Shown one piece after another: positions 36,048 to 45,962 of a stretch of DNA of 64,000 nt (its first letter is position 1; the number at the start of each line of letters is the position of its first letter). Under the pieces are notes generated by a model. The model did not search any database. It was not told the origin of the DNA and saw nothing but the letters and a program-made list of their open reading frames with translations. The translations under genes and the position numbers were made by a program. Origin of the DNA: Clostridium vitabionis (lineage in GTDB: Bacteria; Bacillota; Clostridia; Lachnospirales; Lachnospiraceae); the NCBI RefSeq assembly GCF_015351765.1, contig NZ_JADKQA010000003.1, positions 39,203 to 103,202 on the forward strand. Reading direction: 5' to 3'.

Positions 36048-37718
36048 ATGAAGACAGATATCGAGATTGCACAGGAAGCGACACCGCTCAATATCATGGA
36101 GATCGCGAAGGCAGAGGGGATTGACCCGAAGTATGTGGAACAGTACGGCAGCAACAAGGCCAAGATCAGCTACAGCCTGCTGAAGGATGAGCCGGACAGG
36201 AAAAACGGAAAATTGATCCTGGTGACCGCCATCACCCCGACACCGGCGGGCGAGGGCAAGACGACAACCTCCGTCGGGCTTGCGGACGGCCTGCACCGGA
36301 TCGGGAAGAAAGTGGCGGCAGCGCTGCGCGAGCCGTCCCTCGGGCCGGTCTTCGGGATCAAGGGCGGCGCGGCCGGCGGGGGCTACGCCCAGGTTATCCC
36401 GATGGAGGATATTAACCTTCACTTTACCGGGGATTTCCACGCGATCGGCGCGGCGAACAACCTGCTGGCGGCAATGCTGGACAATCACATTTACCAGGGA
36501 AACAAGCTGCGGATCGACCCGAAGAGAATTACCTGGAAGCGCTGCGTGGACATGAATGACCGTCAGCTCCGGAATATCGTGGACGGCCTCGGCCGCCGCG
36601 TGGATGGTGTGACGCGCCCGGACGGCTATGATATCACGGTGGCGAGTGAGATCATGGCGGTGTTCTGCCTGGCGACCGACCTCAAGGATCTCAAAGAGCG
36701 CCTCTCCCGCATTATTGTCGGCTACAACTATGACAACCTCCCGGTGACTGCCGGCGACCTCAAGGCGGCTGGCGCGATGACAGCCCTGCTGAAGGATGCC
36801 CTGAAGCCGAACCTGGTGCAGACCCTGGAGCACACGCCGGCATTTGTCCACGGCGGCCCGTTCGCCAATATCGCGCACGGCTGCAATTCTGTCCTGGCGA
36901 CGAAGATGGCGCTCAAGCTCAACGATTATGTGGTCACCGAGGCCGGCTTCGGCGCGGATCTCGGTGCCGAGAAGTTCTGCGATATCAAGTGCCGGATGAC
37001 CGGCCTCAAGCCTGATGCCTGCGTGGTTGTCGCGACGGTGCGCGCGCTCAAGCATCACGGCGGCGTGGCGAAGGCTGATCTCAACACGGAGAACCTCGCG
37101 GCGCTCGAGAAGGGGCTTCCGAACCTTCTCCAGCATGTGGAAAATATGACCCAGGTTTACGGCCTGCCCTGCGTGGTCGCGATCAACAAATTCCCGATGG
37201 ACACCGACGCGGAGCTGAAGCTCATTGAGGATAAGTGCCATGAGCTCGGCGTGAACGTGGTACTCTCCGACGTCTGGGCAAAAGGCGGCGAGGGCGGCGT
37301 GGATCTCGCCAATGAGGTGGTCCGCCTCTGTGAATCCGAGAATCATTTCCGCTTCGCGTATGATGCCGGAGAACCGATCGAGCAGAAGATCAATGATATT
37401 GTCACGAAGGTCTATCACGGCGACGGCGCGGATTTCAGCGCCGAGGCGAAAAAACAGATCCGCCGCCTCACCGAGCTGGGCTTTGACAACCTTCCGGTCT
37501 GCATGGCGAAGACGCAGTACAGCTTCTCCGACGACCAGCACCTTCTCGGGGCTCCGCGGGGATTCCGCGTGACCATCCGCAATGTGAAGGTTTCCGCCGG
37601 CGCCGGCTTCATCGTCGCCCTGACCGGGGATATCATGACGATGCCCGGCCTCCCGAAGGTTCCCGCGGCGGAGAATATCGATGTGGACGAGGACGGCAGG
37701 ATTACCGGGCTCTTCTGA
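36048..37718 (+). CDS. fhs: Formate-tetrahydrofolate ligase
   Basis: ATP-dependent synthesis of 10-formyltetrahydrofolate for one-carbon metabolism, 556 residues. The N-terminal P-loop [20 protein letters not shown] (about 64-83) and the family segments [35 protein letters not shown] and [19 protein letters not shown] are present. ATG follows GAGAAGGAGAG; TATAAT at 35990-35995 is a likely -10. Together with glyA 600 bp downstream it supplies C1 units. A reductive acetogenesis role cannot be judged, since no other Wood-Ljungdahl gene lies in the window. Confidence 0.96.
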   Translation: MKTDIEIAQEATPLNIMEIAKAEGIDPKYVEQYGSNKAKISYSLLKDEPDRKNGKLILVTAITPTPAGEGKTTTSVGLADGLHRIGKKVAAALREPSLGPVFGIKGGAAGGGYAQVIPMEDINLHFTGDFHAIGAANNLLAAMLDNHIYQGNKLRIDPKRITWKRCVDMNDRQLRNIVDGLGRRVDGVTRPDGYDITVASEIMAVFCLATDLKDLKERLSRIIVGYNYDNLPVTAGDLKAAGAMTALLKDALKPNLVQTLEHTPAFVHGGPFANIAHGCNSVLATKMALKLNDYVVTEAGFGADLGAEKFCDIKCRMTGLKPDACVVVATVRALKHHGGVAKADLNTENLAALEKGLPNLLQHVENMTQVYGLPCVVAINKFPMDTDAELKLIEDKCHELGVNVVLSDVWAKGGEGGVDLANEVVRLCESENHFRFAYDAGEPIEQKINDIVTKVYHGDGADFSAEAKKQIRRLTELGFDNLPVCMAKTQYSFSDDQHLLGAPRGFRVTIRNVKVSAGAGFIVALTGDIMTMPGLPKVPAAENIDVDEDGRITGLF

Positions 37719-37864
37719 TTCTGCTTCCGCGGGACCCCGTTTCCCTGGCTGCGCTGATGGGGAAAACCGCCCGCGGCGGTTGAAAAACGCGCCCTCTGCT
37801 GGTATAAATGATAAGTGCAGCCACAGACAGTAGGAGAAGTTCAGGGCATCAGGAGGAGCATCAG

Positions 37865-38311
37865 ATGAAGATTGTCATTGGCAACGATCATGCCGGCGTC
37901 GGACTGAAAAATACGATCAAGGCATTTCTGGAGGAAAAAGGATACGAGGTCATCAACGTCGGCACCGATACCACGGAGAGCGTGGATTATCCGGTTTACG
38001 GCGAGAAGGTCGGCCGCTGTGTGGCTGACGGGAAGGCGGATCTCGGCATCGCGATCTGCGGGACCGGCCTCGGCATTTCCCTGGCGGCGAACAAGGTGAG
38101 GGGAATCCGCGCTTGCGTGTGCAGCGAGCCCTACACCGCGGTGATGTCCCGCCGGCACAACAACTGCAATGTCCTCTGCTTCGGCGCCCGCGTCGTAGGT
38201 GAGGATCTGGCGAAAATGATCGTCGAGGAATGGCTGAATGCCAAGTTCGAGGGCGGCCGTCATCAGCGCCGTGTCGACCTCATCATGAAGATTGAGGAGG
38301 AAAAAAACTGA
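37865..38311 (+). CDS. rpiB: Ribose-5-phosphate isomerase B (RpiB/LacAB family)
   Basis: Interconverts ribulose-5-phosphate and ribose-5-phosphate in the pentose phosphate pathway. The 148-residue product has [11 protein letters not shown] with the active-site Asp and His, and [19 protein letters not shown] containing the catalytic Cys region. ATG 37865 follows AGGAGGAGC; the frame open from 37808 is leader. It overlaps glyA by one base (TGATG), so the two form a tight operon. LacA/LacB or other sugar-phosphate isomerase roles are possible, but the solitary gene favours RpiB. Confidence 0.9.
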   Translation: MKIVIGNDHAGVGLKNTIKAFLEEKGYEVINVGTDTTESVDYPVYGEKVGRCVADGKADLGIAICGTGLGISLAANKVRGIRACVCSEPYTAVMSRRHNNCNVLCFGARVVGEDLAKMIVEEWLNAKFEGGRHQRRVDLIMKIEEEKN

Positions 38312-39558
38312 TGGTCAATGAAGTGATGGACTTTCTCGAGGCGTATGATCCCGAGATTGGCGGGCTGATCAAGAAAGAAGCCGCCCGCCAGAGGAGAAAT
38401 CTGGAGTTGATTGCTTCGGAGAATATTGTGTCTGAGCAGGTGATGCTTGCCATGGGCACGGTGCTCACCAACAAGTATGCCGAGGGCTACCCGGGCAAAC
38501 GCTATTACGGCGGCTGCCAGGTGGTGGACGAGATCGAGTCCCTGGCGATTGAGCGCGCGAAGAAGCTGTTCCACTGCACCTACGCGAATGTGCAGCCCCA
38601 TTCCGGGGCGCAGGCCAATATGGCCGTCTTCATGGCCCTGCTTAAGCCGGGCGATACCGTCATGGGGATGGATCTCTCTGCCGGCGGACATCTTAGCCAC
38701 GGAAGCCCGGTCAATTTCTCCGGCATGTATTTCCACATCGTTCCCTACGGCGTGGATGACAATGGCTTCATCGATTACAACCAGGTCGAGGAGATCGCGA
38801 AGAAGTGCCATCCGAAGATGATCATTGCCGGGGCGAGCGCCTATGCCCGCACGATCGATTTTCAGAAATTCCGTGAGATCGCCGACGAGGTTGGTGCTTA
38901 TCTGATGGTCGATATGGCGCATATTGCCGGCCTTGTCGCGGCAGGCCTTCATCCGAGCCCGATCCCCTATGCGGATGTGGTAACCACCACGACGCACAAG
39001 ACGCTGCGCGGCCCGAGGGGCGGCATGATCCTCGCGAGCGAGGAGGCGGCGGAGAAGTTCAAGCTGAACAAGGCGCTCTTCCCGGGAACCCAGGGCGGCC
39101 CGCTGGAGCATGTGATCGCGGCCAAGGCGATCTGTCTGGGAGAGGCGCTCAAGCCGTCGTTCATTGCCTACCAGACACAGGTGAAGAATAACGCTGCGGC
39201 CCTCGCGAAGGAGCTGATGGGCCAGGGCTTCAAGATCCTGACCGGCGGTACCGACAACCACCTGATGATGGTGGATCTCCGGGGCATGGAGATTTCCGGC
39301 AAAGAGTTGCAGAACCGCTGTGATGAGGTGTATATCACCCTGAACAAGAACTCTGTCCCGAACGACCCGAGAAGCATGTTCCAGACTTCCGGCGTCCGCA
39401 TCGGAACACCGGCGGTAACCTCCCGCGGCCTCACTGAGGCGGAGATGCCGAAGATCGCGGAGTGCATCCGCCTTGCGGCAACCGACTTCGAGAACAGCAG
39501 GGAGTACATCCGGGGCGAAGTCACCAAGATCTGCGAAAAGCATCCGATCTACGAATAA
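38311..39558 (+). CDS. glyA: Serine hydroxymethyltransferase
   Basis: PLP enzyme converting serine and tetrahydrofolate to glycine and methylene-tetrahydrofolate. It has 415 residues: LIASENIVS near the N-terminus, [14 protein letters not shown] substrate loop, [12 protein letters not shown], and the PLP Lys in [16 protein letters not shown] (near 229). It is translationally coupled to rpiB (TGATG overlap), with a GAGGAGG site within the rpiB 3' end. Linked by function to fhs upstream. Confidence 0.97.
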   Translation: MVNEVMDFLEAYDPEIGGLIKKEAARQRRNLELIASENIVSEQVMLAMGTVLTNKYAEGYPGKRYYGGCQVVDEIESLAIERAKKLFHCTYANVQPHSGAQANMAVFMALLKPGDTVMGMDLSAGGHLSHGSPVNFSGMYFHIVPYGVDDNGFIDYNQVEEIAKKCHPKMIIAGASAYARTIDFQKFREIADEVGAYLMVDMAHIAGLVAAGLHPSPIPYADVVTTTTHKTLRGPRGGMILASEEAAEKFKLNKALFPGTQGGPLEHVIAAKAICLGEALKPSFIAYQTQVKNNAAALAKELMGQGFKILTGGTDNHLMMVDLRGMEISGKELQNRCDEVYITLNKNSVPNDPRSMFQTSGVRIGTPAVTSRGLTEAEMPKIAECIRLAATDFENSREYIRGEVTKICEKHPIYE

Positions 39559-39567
39559 ACGAAAAGA

Positions 39568-39616
39568 AACCGCGGAGTGCGGGCACCAGGAAAATGTGCC
39601 GGCCTTCGCGGTTTTT
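39568..39616 (+). terminator. Terminator between glyA and kinase
   Basis: AACCGCG (39568-39574) pairs with CGCGGTT (39607-39613), with an inner GGCAC/GTGCC helix, followed by a T run. The mirrored A-rich left flank means it may also stop the minus-strand kinase transcript. Confidence 0.87.
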
Positions 39617-39702
39617 CTGTTTTCCATTCCCTGCCTGCGGGACGGGGCCGCAGTTTCTTCGTCGTTGTGATGCGGCTGCAGTTCCTTGACTGCGGGCTGC
39701 AG

Positions 39703-41109
39703 TTACAGCTCCTTCGCCTTCGGGAGGGAGAAGATGAACTCGCTTCCCACACCCTCGGTGCTGATGCAGTCGATATTTTCCCCGTGAGCCTGGATAATCT
39801 CCTTCACGATCGCGAGCCCGAGCCCGGTGCCCTTCTTGTCTTTCCCCCGGGAGAGGTCCGTCTTATAGAAGCGCTCCCAAATCTTCGGGATGCTTTTTCT
39901 CGGGATGCCGATGCCTGTGTCCTTCACGGAGATAAAGATCTTTTCGCCCTTTTCCTGGGCGGTGATATAGATGACAGACTGGTCGTGGCTGAATTTGATC
40001 GCGTTGTCGATCAGGTTGTAGAGAACCTGCTGAATCTTCCCGTAATCCGCCCAGACCATCTGGATTTCCCCGGAGAAGGTCAGGTCAAAGGTGATTCCCC
40101 TCGCGCCGCAGGTGCCCTCAAAGGAGGCCGCGGTTTCCTTGATGGTCCGGTTGATGTCAAAATTGGTCCGGTTCAGCGTATTTCTGCCGCTGTCCATGGA
40201 GTTCAGCGTCAGCATGCTCTCCGTCAGCTTGGTCAGGCGCTTCGTCTCGGAGATGATGATGCCGAGGTATTTCTGGTAGAGCTCCGGCGGGATCGTGCCG
40301 TCCAGGATCGCCTCCAGGTATCCCTTGATCGAGGTCAGCGGGGAGCGGAAATCGTGGGAAATATTGGCGATAAAGTTCTTCTGATACTCCTCCATGTCGT
40401 TGATCTCGCCGGACATGTAGTTCAGCGTGCCGGCGAGATAGCCGATCTCATCGTGGCTGTGGATCGGGATATTGTAGGTGAGATTTCCCTCGGCGTACTG
40501 CTTTGCCGCATAGTTGATCTCCCGGAGCGGCCGGATGACTGCCCTGGAGACGACCAGCATAATCAGGAAGGAGAGGCCGAACAGCACAAGCCCCGTGATG
40601 TAGACCGTGTTGAGATAGCCGTAGGACTGGTCCTCGATGACCGACATCGGCAGATGAATGAGGACGTAGCCGTAGGTATTCATATTTCCGGTGATGGGCG
40701 CCGCCACGGTGAGGACATCTCCGGGAAATGTCCCGTAAAAGCGGCTGATCGTGTATAGGCGGTTTCCCCGGTCCGCCGGGTTGAACGCACTGATCGCTGT
40801 CCCCGCGCGCGTATGCCCGCTGTCGGCGGAGATCAGCCCGTTCCGGTCAATGATCCACACCTCGGCGCCATGGCAGGAAGCGGCGGTTTCCAGCCTTGGC
40901 GTGATCTCCGAGAGATCAGGGCTGGTACCCTGGTAGGCGTCGCTGCACCGGCCGGCGAGGGAGGTGGCCTCGCTGTAGAGCTGGCCGGCATACAGGCTGA
41001 TCGTGTGCTTCCGCATCATGGCGGAGGAGAACAGGGCAATCACCGCGAACCCCAGGAAAGCAAACAGCAGGTAAGCGGCAATCAATTTCTGGCGAAGGGA
41101 ATGAAACAT
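39703..41109 (-). CDS. Membrane sensor histidine kinase
   Basis: A 468-residue sensor kinase. First membrane helix about 9-31, extracytoplasmic PAS-like sensor about 32-160 (SCHGAEVWIIDRNGLISADSG), second helix about 167-192, HAMP about 193-245, HisKA with H-box ANISHDFRSPLTSIKGYLE and phospho-His253, and HATPase_c with NLIDNAIKFS, DTGIGIP and GTGLGLAIVKEI. It lies 11 bp downstream of its response regulator on the minus strand. Architecture resembles the ResE/PhoR/WalK group, but the stimulus is not deducible. Its 3' end carries decayed AAGGA(G/A)CTG repeats. Confidence 0.93.
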   Translation of the reverse strand: MFHSLRQKLIAAYLLFAFLGFAVIALFSSAMMRKHTISLYAGQLYSEATSLAGRCSDAYQGTSPDLSEITPRLETAASCHGAEVWIIDRNGLISADSGHTRAGTAISAFNPADRGNRLYTISRFYGTFPGDVLTVAAPITGNMNTYGYVLIHLPMSVIEDQSYGYLNTVYITGLVLFGLSFLIMLVVSRAVIRPLREINYAAKQYAEGNLTYNIPIHSHDEIGYLAGTLNYMSGEINDMEEYQKNFIANISHDFRSPLTSIKGYLEAILDGTIPPELYQKYLGIIISETKRLTKLTESMLTLNSMDSGRNTLNRTNFDINRTIKETAASFEGTCGARGITFDLTFSGEIQMVWADYGKIQQVLYNLIDNAIKFSHDQSVIYITAQEKGEKIFISVKDTGIGIPRKSIPKIWERFYKTDLSRGKDKKGTGLGLAIVKEIIQAHGENIDCISTEGVGSEFIFSLPKAKEL

Positions 41110-41120
41110 GGTGCCTCCCG

Positions 41121-41846
41121 TTACTGGCGAACCTCAAACTTGTAGCCCACGCCCCAGACCGTGGTCAGAGCCCAGGTAGGATGATCCTTGATCTTTTCCC
41201 GCAGGCGTTTGATGTGGACGTCCACGGTCCGGGTATCGCCGGCGTACTCGTAGCCCCAGATGTGGTCGAGGAGCTGTTCCCGGTTGAAGACCTGGTTCGG
41301 CTGGGAGGCGAGGAAATAGAGGAGTTCCAGCTCTTTCGGCGGCATGTCCACAGAATGGCCATCATAAATCACCGAGTAGTTGGTCAGGTTGACGACAAGC
41401 CCCGGGTATTCGACATATTTTCCGGACTGCCCGGAGGTTCCGGGGAGAGAGGCTGCGGCATTAGCCGCCGCGGTTACCTGGGAGCGCCGGAGGAGCGCCT
41501 TGACCCGGGCAACCAGCTCCTTGGAGTCGAACGGCTTGATCATATAGTCGTCTGCGCCGAGCTCCAGGCCGAGCACCTTGTCAAAGACCTCGCCCTTGGC
41601 GGAGAGCATGATGATCGGCACCTGGGAGGTGGTCCGGATCGTCCGGCAGACCTGGTAGCCGTCAATGCCCGGGAGCATCAGATCCAGGAGAACCAGGTCC
41701 GGCTGGTAAATGGGAAATGCCTTGAGCGCTTCCTCCCCGTCATTCACGATCCGTGTGTCATAGAGCTCTTTCGCCAGATAGAGGGCGATCAGTTCCGCGA
41801 TATTGTTGTCGTCATCCACGATCAGGATTTTCTGCTTGTCTGCCAT
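41121..41846 (-). CDS. OmpR-family response regulator
   Basis: Partner of the kinase at 39703-41109, 241 residues. Receiver with DDD acidic cluster (11-13), phospho-acceptor Asp55 (LVLLDLMLPG), then an unusually Ala/Ser/Gly-rich linker (TAAANAAASLPGTSGQSG, about 125-142), and a winged-helix domain ending TVWGVGYKFEV. ATG 41846 has GGGGTG 6 nt upstream and is preferred over the in-frame GTG at 41855. It is downstream of mutS2 on the same strand, with the tandem repeat array between them; read-through from mutS2 is possible. Confidence 0.92.
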   Translation of the reverse strand: MADKQKILIVDDDNNIAELIALYLAKELYDTRIVNDGEEALKAFPIYQPDLVLLDLMLPGIDGYQVCRTIRTTSQVPIIMLSAKGEVFDKVLGLELGADDYMIKPFDSKELVARVKALLRRSQVTAAANAAASLPGTSGQSGKYVEYPGLVVNLTNYSVIYDGHSVDMPPKELELLYFLASQPNQVFNREQLLDHIWGYEYAGDTRTVDVHIKRLREKIKDHPTWALTTVWGVGYKFEVRQ

Positions 41847-41873
41847 TCCATTCACCCCAATTTTCCTGTGCGC

Positions 41874-41984
41874 TTACTTGAAGGTCAGGGCGGCCGCGCC
41901 GTCCCCGCGTTTACTTGAAGGCCAGGGCGGCCGCGCCGTCCCCGTGTTTACTTGAAGGTCACGACGGTCGCGCCGTTTCCGCCC
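41874..41984. repeat. Stop-codon-spanning tandem triplication, 37 bp
   Basis: Three units start at 41874, 41911 and 41948, exactly 37 bp apart. Each begins TTACTTGAAGG and continues with a CGGCCGCGCCGTCCCC-like segment. Unit 3 is the true 3' end of mutS2 on the minus strand (TTACTTGAAGG encodes its last residues and stop); units 1 and 2 are downstream copies that each keep the stop codon. Confidence 0.9.
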
Positions 41985-44389
41985 TCGCCGAATTCGCCGT
42001 CCCGGAAGCTCTTCACATATTTCAGGCGGCGGAGCTCCCGGTGCACCGCGTTCCGGAGGGCGCCTGTGCCGCGCCCGTGAATCACGCGGACCTCCTCCAG
42101 GTGCGCCAGGTACGCGTCATCCAGATATTTGTCCATCGCCGGGATTGCCTCGTCCGTGGTCATTCCGATCAGGTTGACCTCCGGGGAGATGGACATCGAC
42201 TTTGCCATGCCGATGCTGCCGCCGGAAGAACCGTCCCGGCTGCCGCTGCGGGAGCCGCCGCGGCTTCCCCGCTTTCCGGCGGAGAAACCGCCGGCCTTTT
42301 CGCTGTAGCCCGGGCCGGAGACCGTCTGGCTCTGGATGAGCTCGATGTCCTCGATATTGACCCGGGAGCTCAGGATTCCCATCTGGACATCCAGGTCTCC
42401 CTTACTGTTCGGGAGAGAGCTCACGGTGCCGGTCATATTCATGGACGGGATCCGCACCGTGTCCCCGAGATGGAGCTCGCCGGCGGCAACCTTCTTCTTC
42501 GGCGCTGCCTTCTTCTCCGGGATCGACTTTTCCACATGGTCAATCTTCTCGCGGAGCTTCCCGCGCGCATTTTCCAGCTCCCGGGAAATGCCGGAGTCCT
42601 GGGCGATCCGGTTGATGCTGCGGATTGTCCGGTCCGCGGTATCCTTCGCATCCCGCAGGATGTCCCGTGCTTCGGCCTTCGCGGAGGAGAGCATCTGCTC
42701 CCGCTGCTTGGCGAGGGAGGATTCCTGCTTCTCCAGGCTGTTCCGGAGCTCCACGATCTCCTTCCGGTAGCGCTCGACCTCCTCCTTCTCCTTTTCCACG
42801 ATCACGCGGTTTTTCTCCAGCTCGGCGAGCACATCCTCGAACGATTCGTCCTCGGCGCTGATGCGCTTCTTCGCGTCGTCGATAATATAGTCCGGAAGGC
42901 CGAGCTTTTTGGAGATCGCGAAGGCGTTGCTCTTGCCGGGAATGCCGATGAGCAGGCGGTAGGTGGGCTGCAGGGTCTCCACGTCGAATTCGCAGCTGGC
43001 ATTTTCCACGCCCTTTGTCTGCAGGGCGTAGACCTTGAGCTCGCTGTAGTGCGTGGTGGCCATGGTGCGGACCGTCATGTTGTGGAGAAACTGCAGGACG
43101 GAGATCGCGAGCGCGGCGCCCTCGGTCGGATCCGTGCCGGCGCCGAGCTCGTCGAACAGGCACAGCGAGTCGGTGTCCGCCCGGTCGAGGATTTCCACGA
43201 TATTCTTCATGTGGGCGGAAAATGTGCTCAGGTTCTGCTCGATGCTCTGCTCGTCGCCGATGTCGGCGAAAACCTCCCGGAAGACAGCGAGCTCGGAGCC
43301 TTCGTCTGCCGGGATATGCAGCCCCGCCTGTCCCATCAGCGTGAACAGCCCGACGGTCTTCAGGGATACGGTCTTGCCGCCGGTGTTCGGCCCGGTGATG
43401 ATCAGCAGGTCGAAATCCTTCCCCAGGTAAATGTTCGTGGGCACCACCGTTTTCGGGTCCAGAAGGGGATGGCGGCCGCTGCGGATGTTCAGATAGCGGT
43501 CGGTATTGAACTTCGGCTCGGTTCCGTGGTACGAGCGGGAGAGCTCCGCCTTGGCGAAGATGAAGTCCAGCTCCGCCAGGAGTTTTTGGTCATTCAGCAG
43601 GGTGCCGGACCAGGGAGCAATCTCCGTGGAGAGGGCGGTCAGGACATACTCGATCTCCTTCTTCTCCTTCAGCTGGAGCTCCTTATATTCGTTGTTGAGC
43701 CGGATGACGGCCATGGGCTCGATAAACAGGGTGGAGCCGGTGGCGGACTGGTCGTGCACCATCCCGGGCACCTGGGACTTGTATTCGGCGCGGACAGGGA
43801 GACAGTAACGCCCCTCGCGCATCGTGATGATCCCGTCCTGCAGCATGGCGCGGTTCCGGTTCAGGATTTCATTGAGCTGGGAGTGGACCTTCCCGTCGAT
43901 CTGGCGCATTTCCCGGCGAACCTTGGCAAGGCCGGGGCTCGCCTCGTCGGCGACCGTGTCCTCGTCCAGGATGCAGCGGCGGATTTCCTCCGCCAGCGGT
44001 TCAATGGGGTCAAGCTCCCGGAACATGGCATCCAGGGAGTCGTCCGGGATTTCCTTGGATTTCTCCCTGGCGCCGTAAGCCCTTGCGCGCCTCGCGACAT
44101 TGAGGACAGAGCCCACGTTCAGGATCTCCACGATGCCGAGGGAGCCGCCGATCTCCAGCCGCTTCATCGAGGCGGTCAGGTCTTTCAGGCCGGAGAAGGA
44201 GAGCGTCCCCTTCATCCGCACCCTGTCCAGGGCATCGGAGGTGTTCGCCTGGTCGCGGCGGATGGTGTCGGGATCCACCGAGGGACGCAGGTTCCGGCAG
44301 GCCTTTCTTCCCGGGTCGGTGGTGGCAAATGCCGCGAGCCGGTCGATGATTTTTGTATATTCCAGGGTACGAAGTACTTTTTCGTTCAT
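41948..44389 (-). CDS. mutS2: MutS2 endonuclease/recombination suppressor
   Basis: MutS-family ATPase with a C-terminal Smr nuclease domain, acting on recombination intermediates or stalled ribosomes. The 813-residue protein has a MutS core/lever region (1-310), ATPase with Walker A GPNTGGKT (near 331) and Walker B LFDELGAGTDP, a coiled-coil clamp (about 515-625), a KOW-like strand region, and an Smr domain (about 735-813; VIHGRGTGALR). An inserted Gly/Ser/Arg-rich linker (GKRGSRGGSRSGSRDGSSGG) before Smr is unusual. ATG follows GGAGAAAAT. The 3' end is part of a tandem triplication. Confidence 0.95.
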   Translation of the reverse strand: MNEKVLRTLEYTKIIDRLAAFATTDPGRKACRNLRPSVDPDTIRRDQANTSDALDRVRMKGTLSFSGLKDLTASMKRLEIGGSLGIVEILNVGSVLNVARRARAYGAREKSKEIPDDSLDAMFRELDPIEPLAEEIRRCILDEDTVADEASPGLAKVRREMRQIDGKVHSQLNEILNRNRAMLQDGIITMREGRYCLPVRAEYKSQVPGMVHDQSATGSTLFIEPMAVIRLNNEYKELQLKEKKEIEYVLTALSTEIAPWSGTLLNDQKLLAELDFIFAKAELSRSYHGTEPKFNTDRYLNIRSGRHPLLDPKTVVPTNIYLGKDFDLLIITGPNTGGKTVSLKTVGLFTLMGQAGLHIPADEGSELAVFREVFADIGDEQSIEQNLSTFSAHMKNIVEILDRADTDSLCLFDELGAGTDPTEGAALAISVLQFLHNMTVRTMATTHYSELKVYALQTKGVENASCEFDVETLQPTYRLLIGIPGKSNAFAISKKLGLPDYIIDDAKKRISAEDESFEDVLAELEKNRVIVEKEKEEVERYRKEIVELRNSLEKQESSLAKQREQMLSSAKAEARDILRDAKDTADRTIRSINRIAQDSGISRELENARGKLREKIDHVEKSIPEKKAAPKKKVAAGELHLGDTVRIPSMNMTGTVSSLPNSKGDLDVQMGILSSRVNIEDIELIQSQTVSGPGYSEKAGGFSAGKRGSRGGSRSGSRDGSSGGSIGMAKSMSISPEVNLIGMTTDEAIPAMDKYLDDAYLAHLEEVRVIHGRGTGALRNAVHRELRRLKYVKSFRDGEFGEGGNGATVVTFK

Positions 44390-44456
44390 ATTTTCTCCAA
44401 AATTCTGTCTTATGATAAAACAGGCAATGCCCGAAGCCCCGTAAGGAGCCGCTTCT

Positions 44457-44486
44457 ATTATAGAGGAAGAAAAGGTTACTGTTCAA
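44457..44486 (-). promoter_or_regulatory. mutS2 promoter
   Basis: Minus strand: TTGAAC (44486-44481), 18-bp spacer, TATAAT (44462-44457), about 70 bp before the mutS2 start. Confidence 0.78.
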
Positions 44487-44556
44487 CCCCCACATCTCGC
44501 GAAGCAAAGGGGGTTCCGATCGCCTGCGGCGCTTTGCCGCCTGCTGGGGGCGGGCT
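44484..44556. repeat. GC-rich intergenic hairpin element at 44.5 kb
   Basis: AACCCCC (44484-) pairs with GGGGGTT about 25 nt later, followed by CGCCTGCGGCGCTTTG. The latter is the reverse complement of the AAGCGCCGCAGGCG string seen at 35.9 kb and, in part, 28.3 kb. It sits between the divergent mutS2 and HtrA-like promoters. Confidence 0.5.
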
Positions 44557-44584
44557 TGCATAAAGAGAGCTCGGAAAGTATAAT
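44556..44584 (+). promoter_or_regulatory. Promoter of HtrA-like gene
   Basis: TTGCAT (44556-44561), 17-bp spacer, TATAAT (44579-44584), about 52 bp before ATG 44636. Confidence 0.75.
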
Positions 44585-44635
44585 ATTCTTTCAGGCATAT
44601 CATGACTTTTGAACATCGATCAGGAGAACATGGAT

Positions 44636-45934
44636 ATGAGTGATCAGAAACAGGAGGACACGCGGGAATTTATCCGGGAGAAGATCGTCCGGCCCCCGCT
44701 GACCAGAAGGCAGGTTGCCTGCCATGCCGCGTTTTTTGTCTGTTCCGCGGCGGTTTTCGGCGCCGTGGCGGCAGCGGCATTCGCCGCCGTAAGGCCAGTC
44801 GCGGAGCGGCGTTTCTCCGGACAGGCGGAGGAGAGTACCTCCATCGAGTTTGCCGCGGAGGAGACCGATGCCGCCATTTCCCCGGAGGAGAGCCGGGCGG
44901 AGGAGACCCAGGAAGCCCAGGTGGAGGCGGAGAAGATTGATGAGGCGGTCAGCCGGGCAATCTCGGACTACACGTTCTCGGCCGCGGATATCGGCAATCT
45001 GAACCATGCCCTGTCCGCCGTGGCGGACGGGCTCGACCGTTCGATCGTTACGGTCACCACCGGCGTCCAGCAGACGGATGTCTTCGGCAATGCGGTGGAA
45101 TCCACCGGGTCGGCGGCGGGATTTGTGATCGCGAAGACGGACAGCGATGCCCTGATCCTGACCTCTGCCCGCTCCGTCCTCGGGGTGGGCAATGTGCAGG
45201 TCCAGCTGAAGGACGGCACGAAGACGGAGACCCAGGTGCGCCAAAATGACAGCGTGCTCGGCCTCACGGTGCTGAGTGTCCCGCTGTCGTCACTCTCGGA
45301 GAATCAGAACAAAGATCTGGCGGTGATGCCGCTCGGGAGCTCCTACTCGGTGAGCCGGGGCGATCTCCTGGTCGGGGTCGGGGCGCCGGCGGGAAGAACC
45401 TGGTCGGTCACCACCGGAAGCGTCGCGATGTCGGATTCCGGCGTCAGCATGCCGGATTTCTCGGGGGTGGTCCTTTACACCGACTGCGGGAGCAGCAGCG
45501 CGGGAACCTATTTTGTCAATATGGCCGGCGAACTGATCGGCTGGGCGGACGAGAGCCTGGAAAAGAGCGGGGGGATGACCCCGATCATGGCCATTTCCCC
45601 GGTCAAGAAAACCCTCGAGAAGCTGACCAACGGCCAGGAGATCCCCTATTTCGGGGTACGTATGCAGGATGTGACCACGGAGATGAAGAATTCCGGGATC
45701 CCGGCGGGCGTCTACGTCGCGGAGGCGGTGGCGGAGAGCCCCGCCTATGCTTCCGGCATACAGAATGGCGACATTATCGTAAAATACGGGGGAGAACCGG
45801 TAACCACGGCGTCCGGCCTCCAGGATCAGATCACGGGGAGCCAGCCGGGGACGGCGGTTCCGGTGACGGTCATGCGCGCCGGGAGAAACGGCTATGAGCC
45901 CGTCTCCTTCTCCGTGGAGATCCGGAAACGATGA
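44636..45934 (+). CDS. HtrA-like membrane protein, probable pseudoprotease
   Basis: A 432-residue membrane-anchored protein with the DegP/HtrA layout: cytoplasmic N-terminus, one membrane helix (about 28-52), Glu-rich linker (60-105), trypsin-like beta-barrel (about 120-325) and a PDZ domain (about 335-430, YFGVRMQD...GIQNGDIIVKYGG). The catalytic residues are not conserved: the expected TNxHV reads LTSARSVL (His to Arg, about 179), the TDLAVL position reads LGLTVL (Asp to Gly), and GNSGGPL reads SSSAGTYF. Protease activity is therefore doubtful; a sensing or scaffold role is more likely. ATG 44636 is 8 nt after AGGAGA; TTG 44609 and ATG 44630 are worse placed. Confidence 0.85.
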   Translation: MSDQKQEDTREFIREKIVRPPLTRRQVACHAAFFVCSAAVFGAVAAAAFAAVRPVAERRFSGQAEESTSIEFAAEETDAAISPEESRAEETQEAQVEAEKIDEAVSRAISDYTFSAADIGNLNHALSAVADGLDRSIVTVTTGVQQTDVFGNAVESTGSAAGFVIAKTDSDALILTSARSVLGVGNVQVQLKDGTKTETQVRQNDSVLGLTVLSVPLSSLSENQNKDLAVMPLGSSYSVSRGDLLVGVGAPAGRTWSVTTGSVAMSDSGVSMPDFSGVVLYTDCGSSSAGTYFVNMAGELIGWADESLEKSGGMTPIMAISPVKKTLEKLTNGQEIPYFGVRMQDVTTEMKNSGIPAGVYVAEAVAESPAYASGIQNGDIIVKYGGEPVTTASGLQDQITGSQPGTAVPVTVMRAGRNGYEPVSFSVEIRKR

Positions 45935-45962
45935 GAAACAGCAAGGACAGGAAGGAAACCAA

